64,000 nucleotides of DNA. It comes from Megalobrama amblycephala. Lineage: Eukaryota > Chordata > Actinopteri > Cypriniformes > Xenocyprididae. Within the stretch, counting starts at the first letter, position 1. Every line of letters begins with the position of its first letter. The translations under genes were made by a program, and so were the position numbers. Positions 35,044-44,499 of the stretch are shown here, in pieces. The DNA lies in contig NC_063052.1 in the NCBI RefSeq assembly GCF_018812025.1, forward strand, positions 27,448,354 to 27,512,353. The letters are read 5' to 3'. The notes beneath the pieces are model-generated. The model was not told the DNA's origin. It made no database searches and was given only the letters and a program-made list of their open reading frames with translations.

Positions 35044-35312
35044 GTACTCAGTTACGTACGTAACCTCGGTTCCCTGAGATACGGGAACGAGTACTGCGTA
35101 TGGGGAAAAGCTCCTTTTTCCTCCTTGCTGAAGCCTTTTACAATAGCGCAGTGAAAACTGCACGTCTATTGGCTCAAAGGAATGAAACTCTTTGAGCCAA
35201 TGACGGCGCGGCGTAGTCGCGCGAGCCAATGGCGAAATAGCACGCCAACAAGCCCGCCAAAACGGGTGTGGCTTATGGCTATATAAGCCGGCGTTTCGCT
35301 GTTGGATTCAGT
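35044..35312. repeat. DIRS left terminus: outer extension plus inverted terminal repeat
   Basis: The ITR proper (35,093-35,312) matches the reverse complement of 40,470-40,660, except for an extra stretch of about 28 bp (GACGGCGCGGCGTAGTCGCG...) near 35,202. Ahead of it is an extension of about 49 bp (GTTACGTACGTAACCTCGG) that is absent from the right end. Confidence 0.88.
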
Positions 35313-35364
35313 TTTAGCTCGACTGAAGCGACGATACTGAGCCGCAGTGTTGGGGCACGGCATA

Positions 35365-35461
35365 ATACGCAGTACTCGTTCCCGTATCTCAGGGAACCGA
35401 GGTTACGTACGTAACCGAGTACATTCCCTTTCGATACTTTCACTCATACTGCGTATGGGGA
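35365..35461. repeat. DIRS internal complementary region (circle-junction)
   Basis: Bases 35,365-35,422 are the reverse complement of the left end 35,044-35,102 (about one mismatch). Bases 35,424-35,461 (CCCTTTCGATACTTTCACTC, ATACTGCGTATGGGGA) match the reverse complement of the right end 40,648-40,684. The two halves meet at the point where the two element ends would join in a circle. Confidence 0.88.
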
Positions 35462-35624
35462 ACGAATACAATCACGCCGTGCCGCGACAGGGAACGACAA
35501 AACATAACTTGAGCGCCGAGGGGCCCAGAGGATATGTGAAGGGCTGAAAGCCGTCGAACCCTGGACACAGGGGCAGGGAGGCCCCTGAGAGTGTGTGATG
35601 ACGGTGCTCAGGGAGGCCGTCTTT

Positions 35625-36725
35625 TCAAACTGAGAGGACCCGAGCATGTAAGGTCGGGATGTCCAAGTTATAAAATCTGACAAAAGTGGACGGCGAGGAT
35701 CAGCCGGCCACCTCACAGATGTCCTTGAGAGAAACACCACTAGACCACACTCAGGATGAGGCCATGCCTCTAGTGGAGTGGGCTCTTACTCTTATGGGGC
35801 AGTCCAGGCCCATAGAGGAGTAGCATAGAGCAATTGTGTCGACTATCCAACGCGAGAGGCGTTGCTTTGAGACCGGAGACCCCCTTGGTGCGGCCGCCAA
35901 AGCAGATGAAGAGCTGGTCTGACTGCCTGAATGGCTGAGACCGCTCAGTATAGATTTAATATACTGAGCGGGGCAGAGTAAATGCACCTCTCGCTCGTCC
36001 GTGGAAGGAGGTAGCGCTGAGAGGGAAATAACCTGGGCTCTGAACGGGGTTGAGAGCACCTTGGGGACATAACCATGTCTGGGTTTTAGAACGACTTTGG
36101 AGTCGTTGGGCCCGAACTCAAGGCATGCAGGGCTCACAGAGAGGGCCTGCAGGTCGCCGATGCGCTTAACCGATGCTAGCGCAAGTAGCAGAGCGGTTTT
36201 AAGCGTTAAGGGCCGAAGGTCAGCTGACTGCAGTGGCTCGAAGGGCGGACCCTTGAGGGCTGCAAGGACAGTGGAAAGAGCCCAAGAAGGAACGGTAAGT
36301 CGTCTAGGGGGATTAAGCCGCCTAGCGCCTCTTAGGAAACGGACAATGAGGCCGTTTCTGCCCACCGTCTGGCCAGCGATAGGTGCGTGAAACGCTCCAA
36401 TGGCTGCAACGTAGACTTTGAGCATGGAAGGGGTGAGACCGCTATCCAGCCGCTCTTGGAGGAAAGACAGTATCTGGGATACGTCACTCTCCACAGGGTC
36501 GACGCTGCGCGTTGAGCACCAGTCAACAAAAACAGGCCATTTCTGGGCGTAGAGACGCCTGGTGGACGGAGCTCTAGCCTGAGAAATGGTATGTAAAATG
36601 TTCCCGGGGAGGCTTAGCGGCTCCCATCGAGGGACCATAGGTGCAGAGCCCACAGCTGGGGCTGGGGGTGCCAGATTGTCCCGTTCGCCTGAGAGAGGTG
36701 GTCTCTTCTCAGGGGGATAGGCCAT
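35625..36725 (-). pseudogene. DIRS tyrosine recombinase (YR), two in-frame TGA codons
   Basis: Catalyses integration of the circular DNA. The ATG at 36,725 (MAYPPEKRPPLSGERDN) opens a frame that overlaps the RT end by about 110 bp. The N-terminal SAM-like core-binding region has SQARAPSTRRLYAQKWPVF. The catalytic domain shows ASVKRIGDLQAL (first Arg) and RVRAHSTRGMASS (His-x-x-Arg box). A TGA at 35,753-35,751 then stops it, 11 bases past the box. A second TGA lies at 35,702-35,700. The same frame continues between and after them to FVRFYNLD, where the Tyr codon 35,672-35,670 is the expected nucleophile, and a natural stop at 35,627-35,625. Without readthrough the protein lacks its nucleophile. 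The larger open frame that extends up to 38,696 is mostly a shadow of the RT gene. Confidence 0.9.
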
Positions 36726-38488
36726 GGGTCTCTCGTGGAGAGCCTGAACAGCTCTGAGGACCAGGTTCGGGTCCTCCAGAGTGGGGCCACCAGCAGGACT
36801 CTGTGTTTGTCCCTCCGTCTGATCACGCAAGGGATCATTGCGATCGGGGGAAAAGTGTAAAGGAGGAGCCTGGGCCAGGTCTGGGCCAGGGCATCCGTCT
36901 GTTTTGAGAAGAAGGTTGGGCAGTGAGAGTTGTCTTCTGAGGCGAAGAGGTCGACCTCTGCCTTCCCGAAGATCTCCCAAATCTTTCGTACCGTTTGGAG
37001 GTGGAGCATCCACTCGTCTGAGGGGATGTTGCTCTGCGATAGCATATCTGTCCCAAGGTTCGACTTGCCAGGAATGTGTGTCGCTCTGAGCGACTGCAAC
37101 CTGGGCGTTGCCCATTCGAGGAGGCGCTTTGTCAGGGCGCAAAGGCGGCTGGACGAAAGGCCTCCTTGGTGGTTTATATACGACACGACAGTCATGCTGT
37201 CCGACTGGACTAGGACGTGGTGTCCTTTCAGGAACGCCTGAAAAGAGTTCAGGGCATGCTCTACTGCCAGCATCTCGAGGCAGTTGATGTGCAGATGGCT
37301 CTGCTCGCGAGTCCACGAGCCGAAGGCTGGTCTGCCCTCGAAAACGGCGCCCCAACCTGTGTTGGAGGCGTCCGTCAAAAGCACCTTCCTTCTTGTTACC
37401 GCCTGAAGGGGAACTCCATGCTTGAACCAGCTGGGGTTCGTCCAAGGTCTCAGGGCTGTAACGCAGGCCTGATTGACAATGATAAGGAAGCGGCCGTGCC
37501 GCCAAGCATGTAGTGGAACCCTGAGTTTCAGCCAGTGTTGCAGAGGCCGCATTCGTAGGTGGCTGAGCTGCAGTACTGGGGAGGCGGAAGCCATCATCCC
37601 TAACATCCTCTGGAAAGTCTTCAGAGGGTAACGGGCATTGTTCCTGACTGATGCCGAGAGCTTCTGAATCGTCAGAGCGCGCTCTGGAGAGACTACGGCC
37701 CTCATGTGGACTGAGTCGAAGACTGCGCCCAGGAACGTGATACGCTGGCTGGGGAGCAGTGAGCTCTTGGCAAAATTGACCCTGAGTCCCAGGCACTGAA
37801 GGTGGCTGAGGAGCACGGATCTGTGGTATTCTAGCTCGGTACGAGACTGGGCCAGTATGAGCCAGTCGTCGAGGTAATTCAAAACTCGGATCCCCATCTT
37901 CCTTAGAGGGAGAAGCGCCGAGTCCATGCACTTGGTAAACGTGCGGGGAGCTAGAGACAGCCCAAAGGGCAGGACCTTGTATTGATAAGCCACACCCTCG
38001 AAGGCGAATCTCAAGAAAGGCCTGTGGCGAGGGGCTATTTGGATGTGGAAGTACACATCCTTCAGGTCCAGTGAGAAGAACCAGTCCCTTGGGCGTATTT
38101 GCGCGAGGATCTGCTTCAATATCAACATTCTGAACTTCCGTCTCATGAGGGAGAGGTTCAGAAGCCTTAAGTCTAAGATGAGTCTGAGACCGCCATCTTT
38201 CTTTGGGACAACAAAGTAGCTCTCTGCGGGGGGAACGATTTCTATGGCTCCCTTCTGTAACAGAGACGTCACTTCTGCGCGGAGTACATGAGCGTCGTCC
38301 GTTTTGACTGAAGTGGTGACCACACCGCTGAAGCGCGACGGCCTGCGGGCGAACTGTAGGGAGTAGCCGTTGGATATGGTCCCGATGACCCACTGTGACA
38401 CTCCGGGGATGGCTTGCCAGGCCTCGACCCGTGTGACCAGGGGTTGAATAGCGTCCGGTGACAGACCGCTGTGCAGGGGTCTTTGCAC
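36614..38488 (-). CDS. DIRS reverse transcriptase / RNase H (624 aa, intact)
   Basis: Copies element RNA to DNA and degrades the RNA strand. The domains run in order. RT fingers and palm: AIEIVPPAES (81-90), FVVPKKDGGLRLILDLRLLN (92-111), catalytic SLDLKDVYFHI (139-149), LPFGLSLAPRTFTK (173-186) and YLDD (205-208). RNase H: LTDASNTGWGA (371-381), CLEM with Glu405, VQSD (427-430), IPGKSNLGTD (472-481), giving a DEDD set. The DIRS-typical tail VDLFASEDNSHCPTFFS lies at about 518-534. No stop or shift is seen within the frame. The chosen ATG is the first in the open frame, but the protein may start earlier or be a fusion, since 38,489-38,715 carries no clear gene of its own. The end overlaps the recombinase ORF in another frame. 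Confidence 0.92.
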   Translation of the reverse strand: MQRPLHSGLSPDAIQPLVTRVEAWQAIPGVSQWVIGTISNGYSLQFARRPSRFSGVVTTSVKTDDAHVLRAEVTSLLQKGAIEIVPPAESYFVVPKKDGGLRLILDLRLLNLSLMRRKFRMLILKQILAQIRPRDWFFSLDLKDVYFHIQIAPRHRPFLRFAFEGVAYQYKVLPFGLSLAPRTFTKCMDSALLPLRKMGIRVLNYLDDWLILAQSRTELEYHRSVLLSHLQCLGLRVNFAKSSLLPSQRITFLGAVFDSVHMRAVVSPERALTIQKLSASVRNNARYPLKTFQRMLGMMASASPVLQLSHLRMRPLQHWLKLRVPLHAWRHGRFLIIVNQACVTALRPWTNPSWFKHGVPLQAVTRRKVLLTDASNTGWGAVFEGRPAFGSWTREQSHLHINCLEMLAVEHALNSFQAFLKGHHVLVQSDSMTVVSYINHQGGLSSSRLCALTKRLLEWATPRLQSLRATHIPGKSNLGTDMLSQSNIPSDEWMLHLQTVRKIWEIFGKAEVDLFASEDNSHCPTFFSKQTDALAQTWPRLLLYTFPPIAMIPCVIRRRDKHRVLLVAPLWRTRTWSSELFRLSTRDPWPIPLRRDHLSQANGTIWHPQPQLWALHLWSLDGSR

Positions 38489-38715
38489 CGTTGTTATAGG
38501 ATGAGGATTTGCTCTCTTTTTGGTAATGTAAAAATATTGGGTTCGCCATTAGAACGGCGGTTTGTGTGGGCGCAGTCATTGTGGGCCCAGGGCACATAAC
38601 CCAATGAATTCCAGCACCCGGAGCTAAGCGAGGTGGCAGGGAATGCAAACGAGAGAGCTTTTGGGGCGGTCCGGCCGTAGCGAGACCTAACCCCATCCTC
38701 TTTCTTCCTGCTTGA

Positions 38716-40130
38716 TCAGGAAGACGCCGGAGGTATTGGGTCCAGCACTATCTTAGGGCGGGGACCCTGGCGTCTCGGAAGCGTGGAGCGTTTCGCTGGG
38801 CGGGCCCGCAGGCGCTGCTCCTTGGGTGGCGCTGGCTGTGATGTGGAAGGGACAGGCTTGCTCTGAGGCTGGGTCGGCGCAGGTTTGGACCGACTTGCAG
38901 CAGATGAAGAGCTGGAGCGCTTCGGCAAGAAATGTCGCATTGCCTGGGACGATTTCTGCGCGGCCGAGAAGCTCCAAGCTCCAAGAAGGCCATCTTGTCT
39001 GCGTCTTTGATCTCTGTGAGGTTAAGCCAGAGATGGCGCTCCAACACAACCAGGTTGGCCATGGACCGGCCTTCCGTGACCTCCGCAGCGCCACCGACCT
39101 GGCCCTGCGCGTCAATTCCAGACTCGTCCAGGGTGCAGAGGAGTTTGGCCTGGAAGACTTGGAGGATGGCCATAGAGTGGAGCGCTGAAGCCGCTTGCCC
39201 TGCGGAGGAGTACGCTCGGCCGGCAATGGCGGAGGTCATACGGCAGGGCTTAGAGGGAAGGGCCCTCTTGCTCTTCCAGCCCACGGCAGCGGGCGGGCAG
39301 AGGTGAGCGGCCACGGCTTCGTCGAGCGGCGGTATCTGCTCGTAGCCCTTCTCACGGGAGCCGTCAACCGAGGTGAGAGCCGCGGGTGAAGAAGTGCGAA
39401 GGCGGGCGGAGTAAGGGGCGCGCCAGGACTTCGTGAGCTCTGAGTGGACCTCGGGGAAGAAGGGCGCAGATCGCTGGCGAGGGGTCTGGCGGAGCCCCGG
39501 CAGAAACCACTCGTCCAGCCTGCTGCGAGTCGGCTCCTCAGGTGTGGCCCATTCCAAGTCGAGCTCCTCGACGGCCTTGGAAAGGATACGGATGAGCTCG
39601 GCGTCCGATCCAGGCCTGGAGTCAATGGGCTCAAGTGACGGCAGGGGGGCGGGCTCTTGGTGACCGACCCACTCCTCCGCTTCAGATGCCGCGAGAGACA
39701 TGGAGTCGTCGGGCTGCTCATCCTCCGAGCCGCCGAAGGAGATGAGGTCACTCGCTTCTGCTGAGGGACACTGCTCCGGGCGTGCGAAGAGGACGGGGGA
39801 CGGCTCTCTCACGGGAGAGGGAGAGGTCGGCGGGCGCTGGGCCGGTGTAAGCTCTCCCATCTCAGAGCGCTGAACTCCTCTGCCTCGCTGTCTTTTCCTT
39901 GCCGGCTAGCGGGAGGAAGAAGACGGGAAGGCGCGGGAGGCGGAAGCGCTTTCAGTGAAGAAAGCAATCCGAGCGTGGAGAGAAGCGAGACTCATGCACT
40001 CGCAGTGCGGGCATGAAGTCTCGGTGAGCACGGCGTCAGCGTGGGGCCTGCCCAGACATCCGACGCACTCACCATGGCCGTCGTCGTCCTGCAGAGGGGC
40101 TCTGCAGGTGCCACAGGCGTGGCGCGGCAT
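38716..40130 (-). pseudogene. DIRS Gag-like ORF1, one TAG and one frameshift
   Basis: The likely start is the ATG at 40,130 (MPRHACGTCRAPLQDDDGHG). The N-terminus has two CxxC pairs and a CPHCEC cluster, a probable zinc-binding domain. An in-frame TAG at 39,908-39,906 breaks the frame, and reading continues in the same frame from 39,905 through the acidic Pro/Ser-rich region (39,860 onward) to the AGRAYSSAGQAASALHSMAI and LQVFQAKLL helices typical of DIRS Gag. Near 38,950-38,990 a deletion and frameshift follow DADKMAFLELGAS. The basic C-terminus (MRHFLPKRSSSSSAASRSKP ... DPIPPASS) is found in another frame, ending at 38,716. Gag would package the RNA. The family is recognised from these motifs and the gene order. 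Confidence 0.8.
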
Positions 40131-40469
40131 ACTGGGACGCCGCCGCCGTGAAAACGGCGCTTGGGGGGGCTCTTTTAGAGCTGTATAGACCGCGAACGGA
40201 AGCTCTGAAGCAGCGGCGGTGAACCGCGTTGGTGCGTTCGAAAACGCTCGCCGGATGGCAGCAGGAGACTCGCTGAAAGCGAAACCGGAAGCTCGCGGCG
40301 GGCAGCGAGAGCAGCGCTCTGGGCGGCAGTCTTCGGCGGCGCCGGCGGGAGCAGGCGGCGGATTCAGCTGTCCACTGCGGGGCCTCTTCCACGGCGTAGA
40401 GAGCTCGTTCCAGCGGGAAGGCGATCAGCAGGATCCAGCGAAGCGTAGATCGTCGCTGAAGGAGAGAGA

Positions 40470-40684
40470 ACTGAATCCAACGGCGAAACGCCGGCTTATA
40501 TAGCCATAAGCCACGCCCGTTTTGGCGGGCTTGTTGGCGTGCTATTTCGCCATTGGCTCAAAGAGTTTAATTCCTTTGAGCCAATAGACGTGCAGTTTTC
40601 ACTGCACTATTGTAAAAGACTTCAGCAAGGAGGAAAAAGGAGCTTTTCCCCATACGCAGTATGAGTGAAAGTATCGAAAAGGAA
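40470..40684. repeat. DIRS right terminus: inverted terminal repeat and promoter
   Basis: Inverse of the left repeat. The outer ATGAGTGAAAGTATCGAAAA (40,661-40,680) is the extension unique to this end. On the minus strand CTATATAAGCC (40,495-40,505) is a TATA box about 365 bp upstream of the Gag start. Confidence 0.85.
40495..40505 (-). promoter_or_regulatory. TATA box of the DIRS element
   Basis: CTATATAAGCC on the minus strand, upstream of all three ORFs and conserved in the opposite repeat at 35,278-35,288. Confidence 0.6.
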
Positions 40685-42440
40685 CTATAGAATCTGTATC
40701 TATAGAAATCTATACATGTACTAAATGATTCATTGATTAACCATTAAGATCATTTGGATTAAATGATAGACAAATGTATATTAAACAAAACAAATATATA
40801 TATATATTAGTACTAAGAGTTTTGAAAATTTACCAATTGCGGCAAAGCAATAAAAATAAAAAATAAAAATAATAAAAAAGAAAAAACTGCAAAATACTTT
40901 CTCTATCCCAGTTTAATATAGAGCTATCTACCTTTTCCCGAATTAGCTTACTGTGTTTTAAAATATGGATGGAATTCAGTTTGTTAGGAACTCCCAATCA
41001 AAAGGATTTAAACAAATACATTCAAATAAAAAGGCTGTGATACAAATAATCCCTATCTGTTTTTTTTTTTTTTTTCTTTTTCTGAATGATCAGTTAATTT
41101 TTCATCTTGCTCTATTGTTATGCAGCAGGAAACCCTTTGTTTGTAATTCATCTACCAATAACTAGGCATAAGTGTTTTTAATTATGTGTGTACTATGTAG
41201 AAAAAGTTCTCATAAGCCAAGAGTGCTATTCTCAAAACCAGTTTATAAAATGGATAGTTCCAGCACTTGATTCTGATTGGTTGAGCCGTGTTCAAACCCG
41301 TTGTAAAATTCTCTATTGATTTTGTTCATTGAAGCTTACTGCATTATATAGAAGAGTACTGTGAGAGAGATATCGAGTTACCGAGTGCATTACCTGCATT
41401 CAAATTAAGCATATTCCTTCTGGCTAGTCTTACGTTCATAATCAAAACCCGTTTGAATGTCTGCTGCGATCTTGTCCTTTTAACATTTATAGGGTTTTCC
41501 CATGCCCTGCTGACACTGACAGCGCTAGTCAAAGCATTTGTCATTTCCGCCTTGTTCCATGATCACAAAAAGTTTCAATATAAAAGTCTTTGCGACTAAG
41601 TGACTCGCTCATAAAGACAATCTTTGCTGCCATCTAATGCTGTAATAAATGTAACTTCTGTTGCTGTTCATGGTCAGGGACTATTTTTTCCACTGGAAGG
41701 AAGCCTTTTAATGATTTTACTTCATAAACGTTGCATTGATACATATTTTTTTGGCTTTAATATTTTTATTGTGTGGTAACTGTATTATAAAAACAATAAA
41801 CCCTGTGAAGCGGTAGTTTACAGTGAATTTATAACAGCTAAGGTGGTTTCAGGCACTCCGCTCCACATCATGCCTGTTATAAATTCAATAAAAAACCATG
41901 GCTTCTTGGGGCTTATTGCTCTATTAAACTACAGAGCAGCACCAAATCTTCAAAATTCCCCAGAATTATGAATTGTCCATAATTCGCCAACACTATAAAA
42001 ACTAAAATACCCTTGCCTTACATATTCTTTCTTCTTTCATGTATTTATTTAAAATTGGCACCATTTCTTGGACAAACAGCTCCAGATCTTGAAGGGTCTG
42101 TCACATACTGAGTAATACTTGTAATACTGCATCCAGAGACTAATAACAACTAATATAGAGAGATAAAAATGCTTTTCAGTGTAGGGCTGCTAAAAAAAGA
42201 ATGCTCTGGGATTAAAAGGGAGGTGAACTGACAGAAAGAGAGAGAGGGCCATTAAATATAAAATAAATAAATAAATAAAATACATATTATTAACACATAT
42301 AAATTTCACAAAAAAGCAGTTGCATTATTTGTAAGACTGTAATATGCAAATTCTGTTCTCAATCTTGCTGCCACCAGACACATAAACATTACTTTAGGTT
42401 CAGTTGCTGCCAACTCTAAGCCTTTATTCTTTCTTGTTTT
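40685..42440. other. no recognisable gene
   Basis: AT-rich, with A-rich patches at 40,850-40,890 and a short inverted repeat GAATTTATAACAG / CTGTTATAAATTC at about 41,826 and 41,873. Probably old interspersed repeats around 41,240-42,000, but I cannot bound them. Confidence 0.4.
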
Positions 42441-42704
42441 TCATATGGCCAATTTTGCTGTCCCAATTAGATAATTTAATAAACATATTCTTCTTCTTCT
42501 TAATAAAAATCTATATTTCTGTGCTCCTATAAATATTTGGTCTGAAAATTCTTCAGTAAACCCCTGAAACAAAGTTATAAGTAAATCAAACGGATTATTT
42601 AATCTAATGCATTGTAAAAACAAATGCTCTAAATCTACTCCCTCACCACAAAACCTACACTGCCCACCCACTGCTATATTCAGGTGTCCCACGTGTCTGT
42701 TCAT
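42441..42704 (-). pseudogene. Tx1-like LINE ORF2 C-terminal region (distal part)
   Basis: Minus frame with NRHVGHLNIAVGGQCRFCGE and DLEHLFLQCIRLNNPFDLLI: a Cys/His cluster (C-F-C-G-E ... H-x4-C) like the zinc-knuckle-like C-terminus of L1/Tx1 ORF2. The hAT inserted just before it; joining to 44,134 restores the register by eye. Confidence 0.7.
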
Positions 42705-42713
42705 AGCTATGGC

Positions 42714-42811
42714 TAGGGATGGGTATCGTTAAGGTTTTAACGGTATTACTACTCTTACCGATACTGCTTATCGATCCGGTACTTTAACGGTATTCTTATC
42801 GGTACTTTTTG

Positions 42812-42874
<63 letters not shown>

Positions 42875-44125
42875 AGCTGAATTAACTTTGCTTTATATTA
42901 TATAGTGTCTGGCATTTTTGGTGTTTTATATAAGATACAGTAAGAACATGAACAAAGAGACAAACTGACAAATACAATAAAACAAAGACACAAATGAAAT
43001 AAAGTACTTTCATTTGTTCTTGTGTTCATGTAAGTAATAGGCCTAGCCTATAAAAGAAATCCAAGTAAAGTAACCAAATGTAAAATAACACTGAATGGTT
43101 TTCACAGTATAAATTAATATATTAAATCTTATTAAAGCTAACTATATTCAGAAGAAGTGCTGTGAGTGTTTTTCTCTTTGCATTTTGTTGTTTGATTAAC
43201 ACTGATGGCACAATCGTCATGACTGCTGTCACTTTAAGAAAATAGATCTATTAACACACATCAGATTTTCTCCCAGCTGTTCATGTACACTTACGATATA
43301 AACGGCATTTAAGTAGCTAAACACGCTCCAATCCGGTCATTTTAACACATTTTTGTGTGTATTTGATCGTTTGGACGTGCACCTGAAGCTCAACGTGTAA
43401 TTTGTTTGTCTATTTGCGATCCGTTTTGAAGTGCGCGCCGCAATTCAGCCTGAGGAACAGCGTCTCTTGCGCGGATTATTGTTCTTCGACGTTTTAAACG
43501 TTGATAATAATGATCAAACCTTTACTGCAGTTTAGCAACAGTAAAGACTGCATTTTACAACAAGCACCGATTGTGCCGATTCTGATGTTAAGTTTGAGTT
43601 TAGGGAGGAACGAACGCGCGCAGCTGTGAATAGAATAAAGGGGTGGTAGACGAAACGCGGCTAGTTTTTAATAGTTTTACCTCTGATATGTTCTTTATGA
43701 TCCTTAGAAGCCAAAATCGAAATCAAAAATAAAACTAGCTTAATATCAAAGCACAGGCCTAAAGTGTAAGCAGACGTTTAGTTGTTTAGTTCTTTCCTCC
43801 ATCGTCACCATTAAACAGGCTTTCATGTGAGCGGCTGCGCGCGCTGTAGCTCCTATGCGTGAGCGCGATCTCTCGTCTTGCGAAAGCAAAAATGCATCAT
43901 AGACAAATGTCCTAATATTATTGCATATAGAAACAGCTGGCGACTCTGGATAGATTGAATCTGCAAGATAATGTCTATATAGCAATAATAAATGCACGTG
44001 TATTTTCTTCATAATTTATCCAGTACCGATAGCAGAACCGTTAACGTCAGAGCTTATCGATACACCGGTCTTTCAAAATTTAGCCCCGGGGTCAATTTAA
44101 TACCGGGTTTCGGTACCCATCCCTA
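42714..44125. mobile_element. nonautonomous hAT element, perfect 8-bp TSD GCTATGGC
   Basis: The left end TAGGGATGGGTATCG and the reversed right end TAGGGATGGGTACCG are near-identical. GCTATGGC flanks both sides (42,706-42,713 and 44,126-44,133). Subterminal inverted CGGTACT/ACGGTA motifs repeat near both ends. Contains a (TA)n tract at 42,815-42,872. The 88-residue minus frame at 43,746-44,012 has no domain. At 1,412 bp it lies inside the Tx1-like LINE. Confidence 0.93.
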
Positions 44126-44133
44126 GCTATGGC

Positions 44134-44480
44134 CCTGTGAATAAACCTCCACTGCAGATCAGCAGTTCGCTTCTCTACAGGGAGTTTATAGGGTCCTCCA
44201 CCTGTCTCTTACAAGGAAATCTTGCCCCAACAAACCTGGCCATCTTGAGGCTTTTTGTCTCTTTAGTGACTTCTGATGCATCACCTTGACTGTTGTGAGG
44301 TAAAGTGCTTTCTTTGAAGCACAGTCTAGATACTCCAATGGAGAAGTTCAAGATTGAATCAGCACCTTCACCCTCATTTGCATCACACATTAGCTTGAAA
44401 TACTGAAATACTGATCCTTGGAAATTCTTTTCTGTCACTCTGGTTTAACATTTGTCCTCTTGTTAAACTTTCTCCATAAG
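44134..44480 (-). pseudogene. Tx1-like LINE ORF2 C-terminal region (proximal part)
   Basis: Minus frame 44,438-44,175 (EKNFQGSVFQYFKLMCDANE, GARFPCKRQVEDPINSL) runs to VEKRTADLQWRFIHRAIA at about 44,134, the position where the hAT cuts the gene. No reverse transcriptase motif lies here. Confidence 0.65.
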
Positions 44481-44499
44481 TTCCAATCTCTAAAAAAAA

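Larger units (their letters stand above)
35044..40684 (-). mobile_element. DIRS-type tyrosine-recombinase retrotransposon, near complete
   Basis: All hallmark parts are present in order on the minus strand: right inverted terminal repeat with TATA box, Gag ORF, RT/RNase H ORF, overlapping tyrosine recombinase ORF, an internal complementary region, and the left inverted terminal repeat. DIRS elements use a tyrosine recombinase in place of an integrase and leave no target duplication; none is seen. At about 5.64 kb the length suits the group. The whole element is strikingly GC- and CpG-rich against AT-rich flanks. Defects are a TAG and a frameshift in Gag and two TGA codons in the recombinase. 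Confidence 0.93.

Noticed and set aside
35044..35480. an ordinary LTR pair with 40,470-40,684
   Set aside because: The two repeats are inverted, not direct, and an internal complementary region is present. This is the DIRS arrangement.
36097..37513. plus-strand frames of 83-103 residues opposite the DIRS RT
   Set aside because: Antisense shadows of the RT and recombinase ORFs, with low-complexity Arg/Gly/Ser composition.
36725..38696. N-terminal two thirds of the 981-residue minus-strand open frame overlapping the DIRS RT
   Set aside because: It overlaps the RT/RNase H ORF in another frame and shows no recognisable motif until about residue 658. The GC-rich codon use of the RT gene keeps the alternative frame open by chance.
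38826..39663. plus-strand frames of up to 124 residues opposite the DIRS Gag
   Set aside because: Antisense shadows of a GC-rich ORF.
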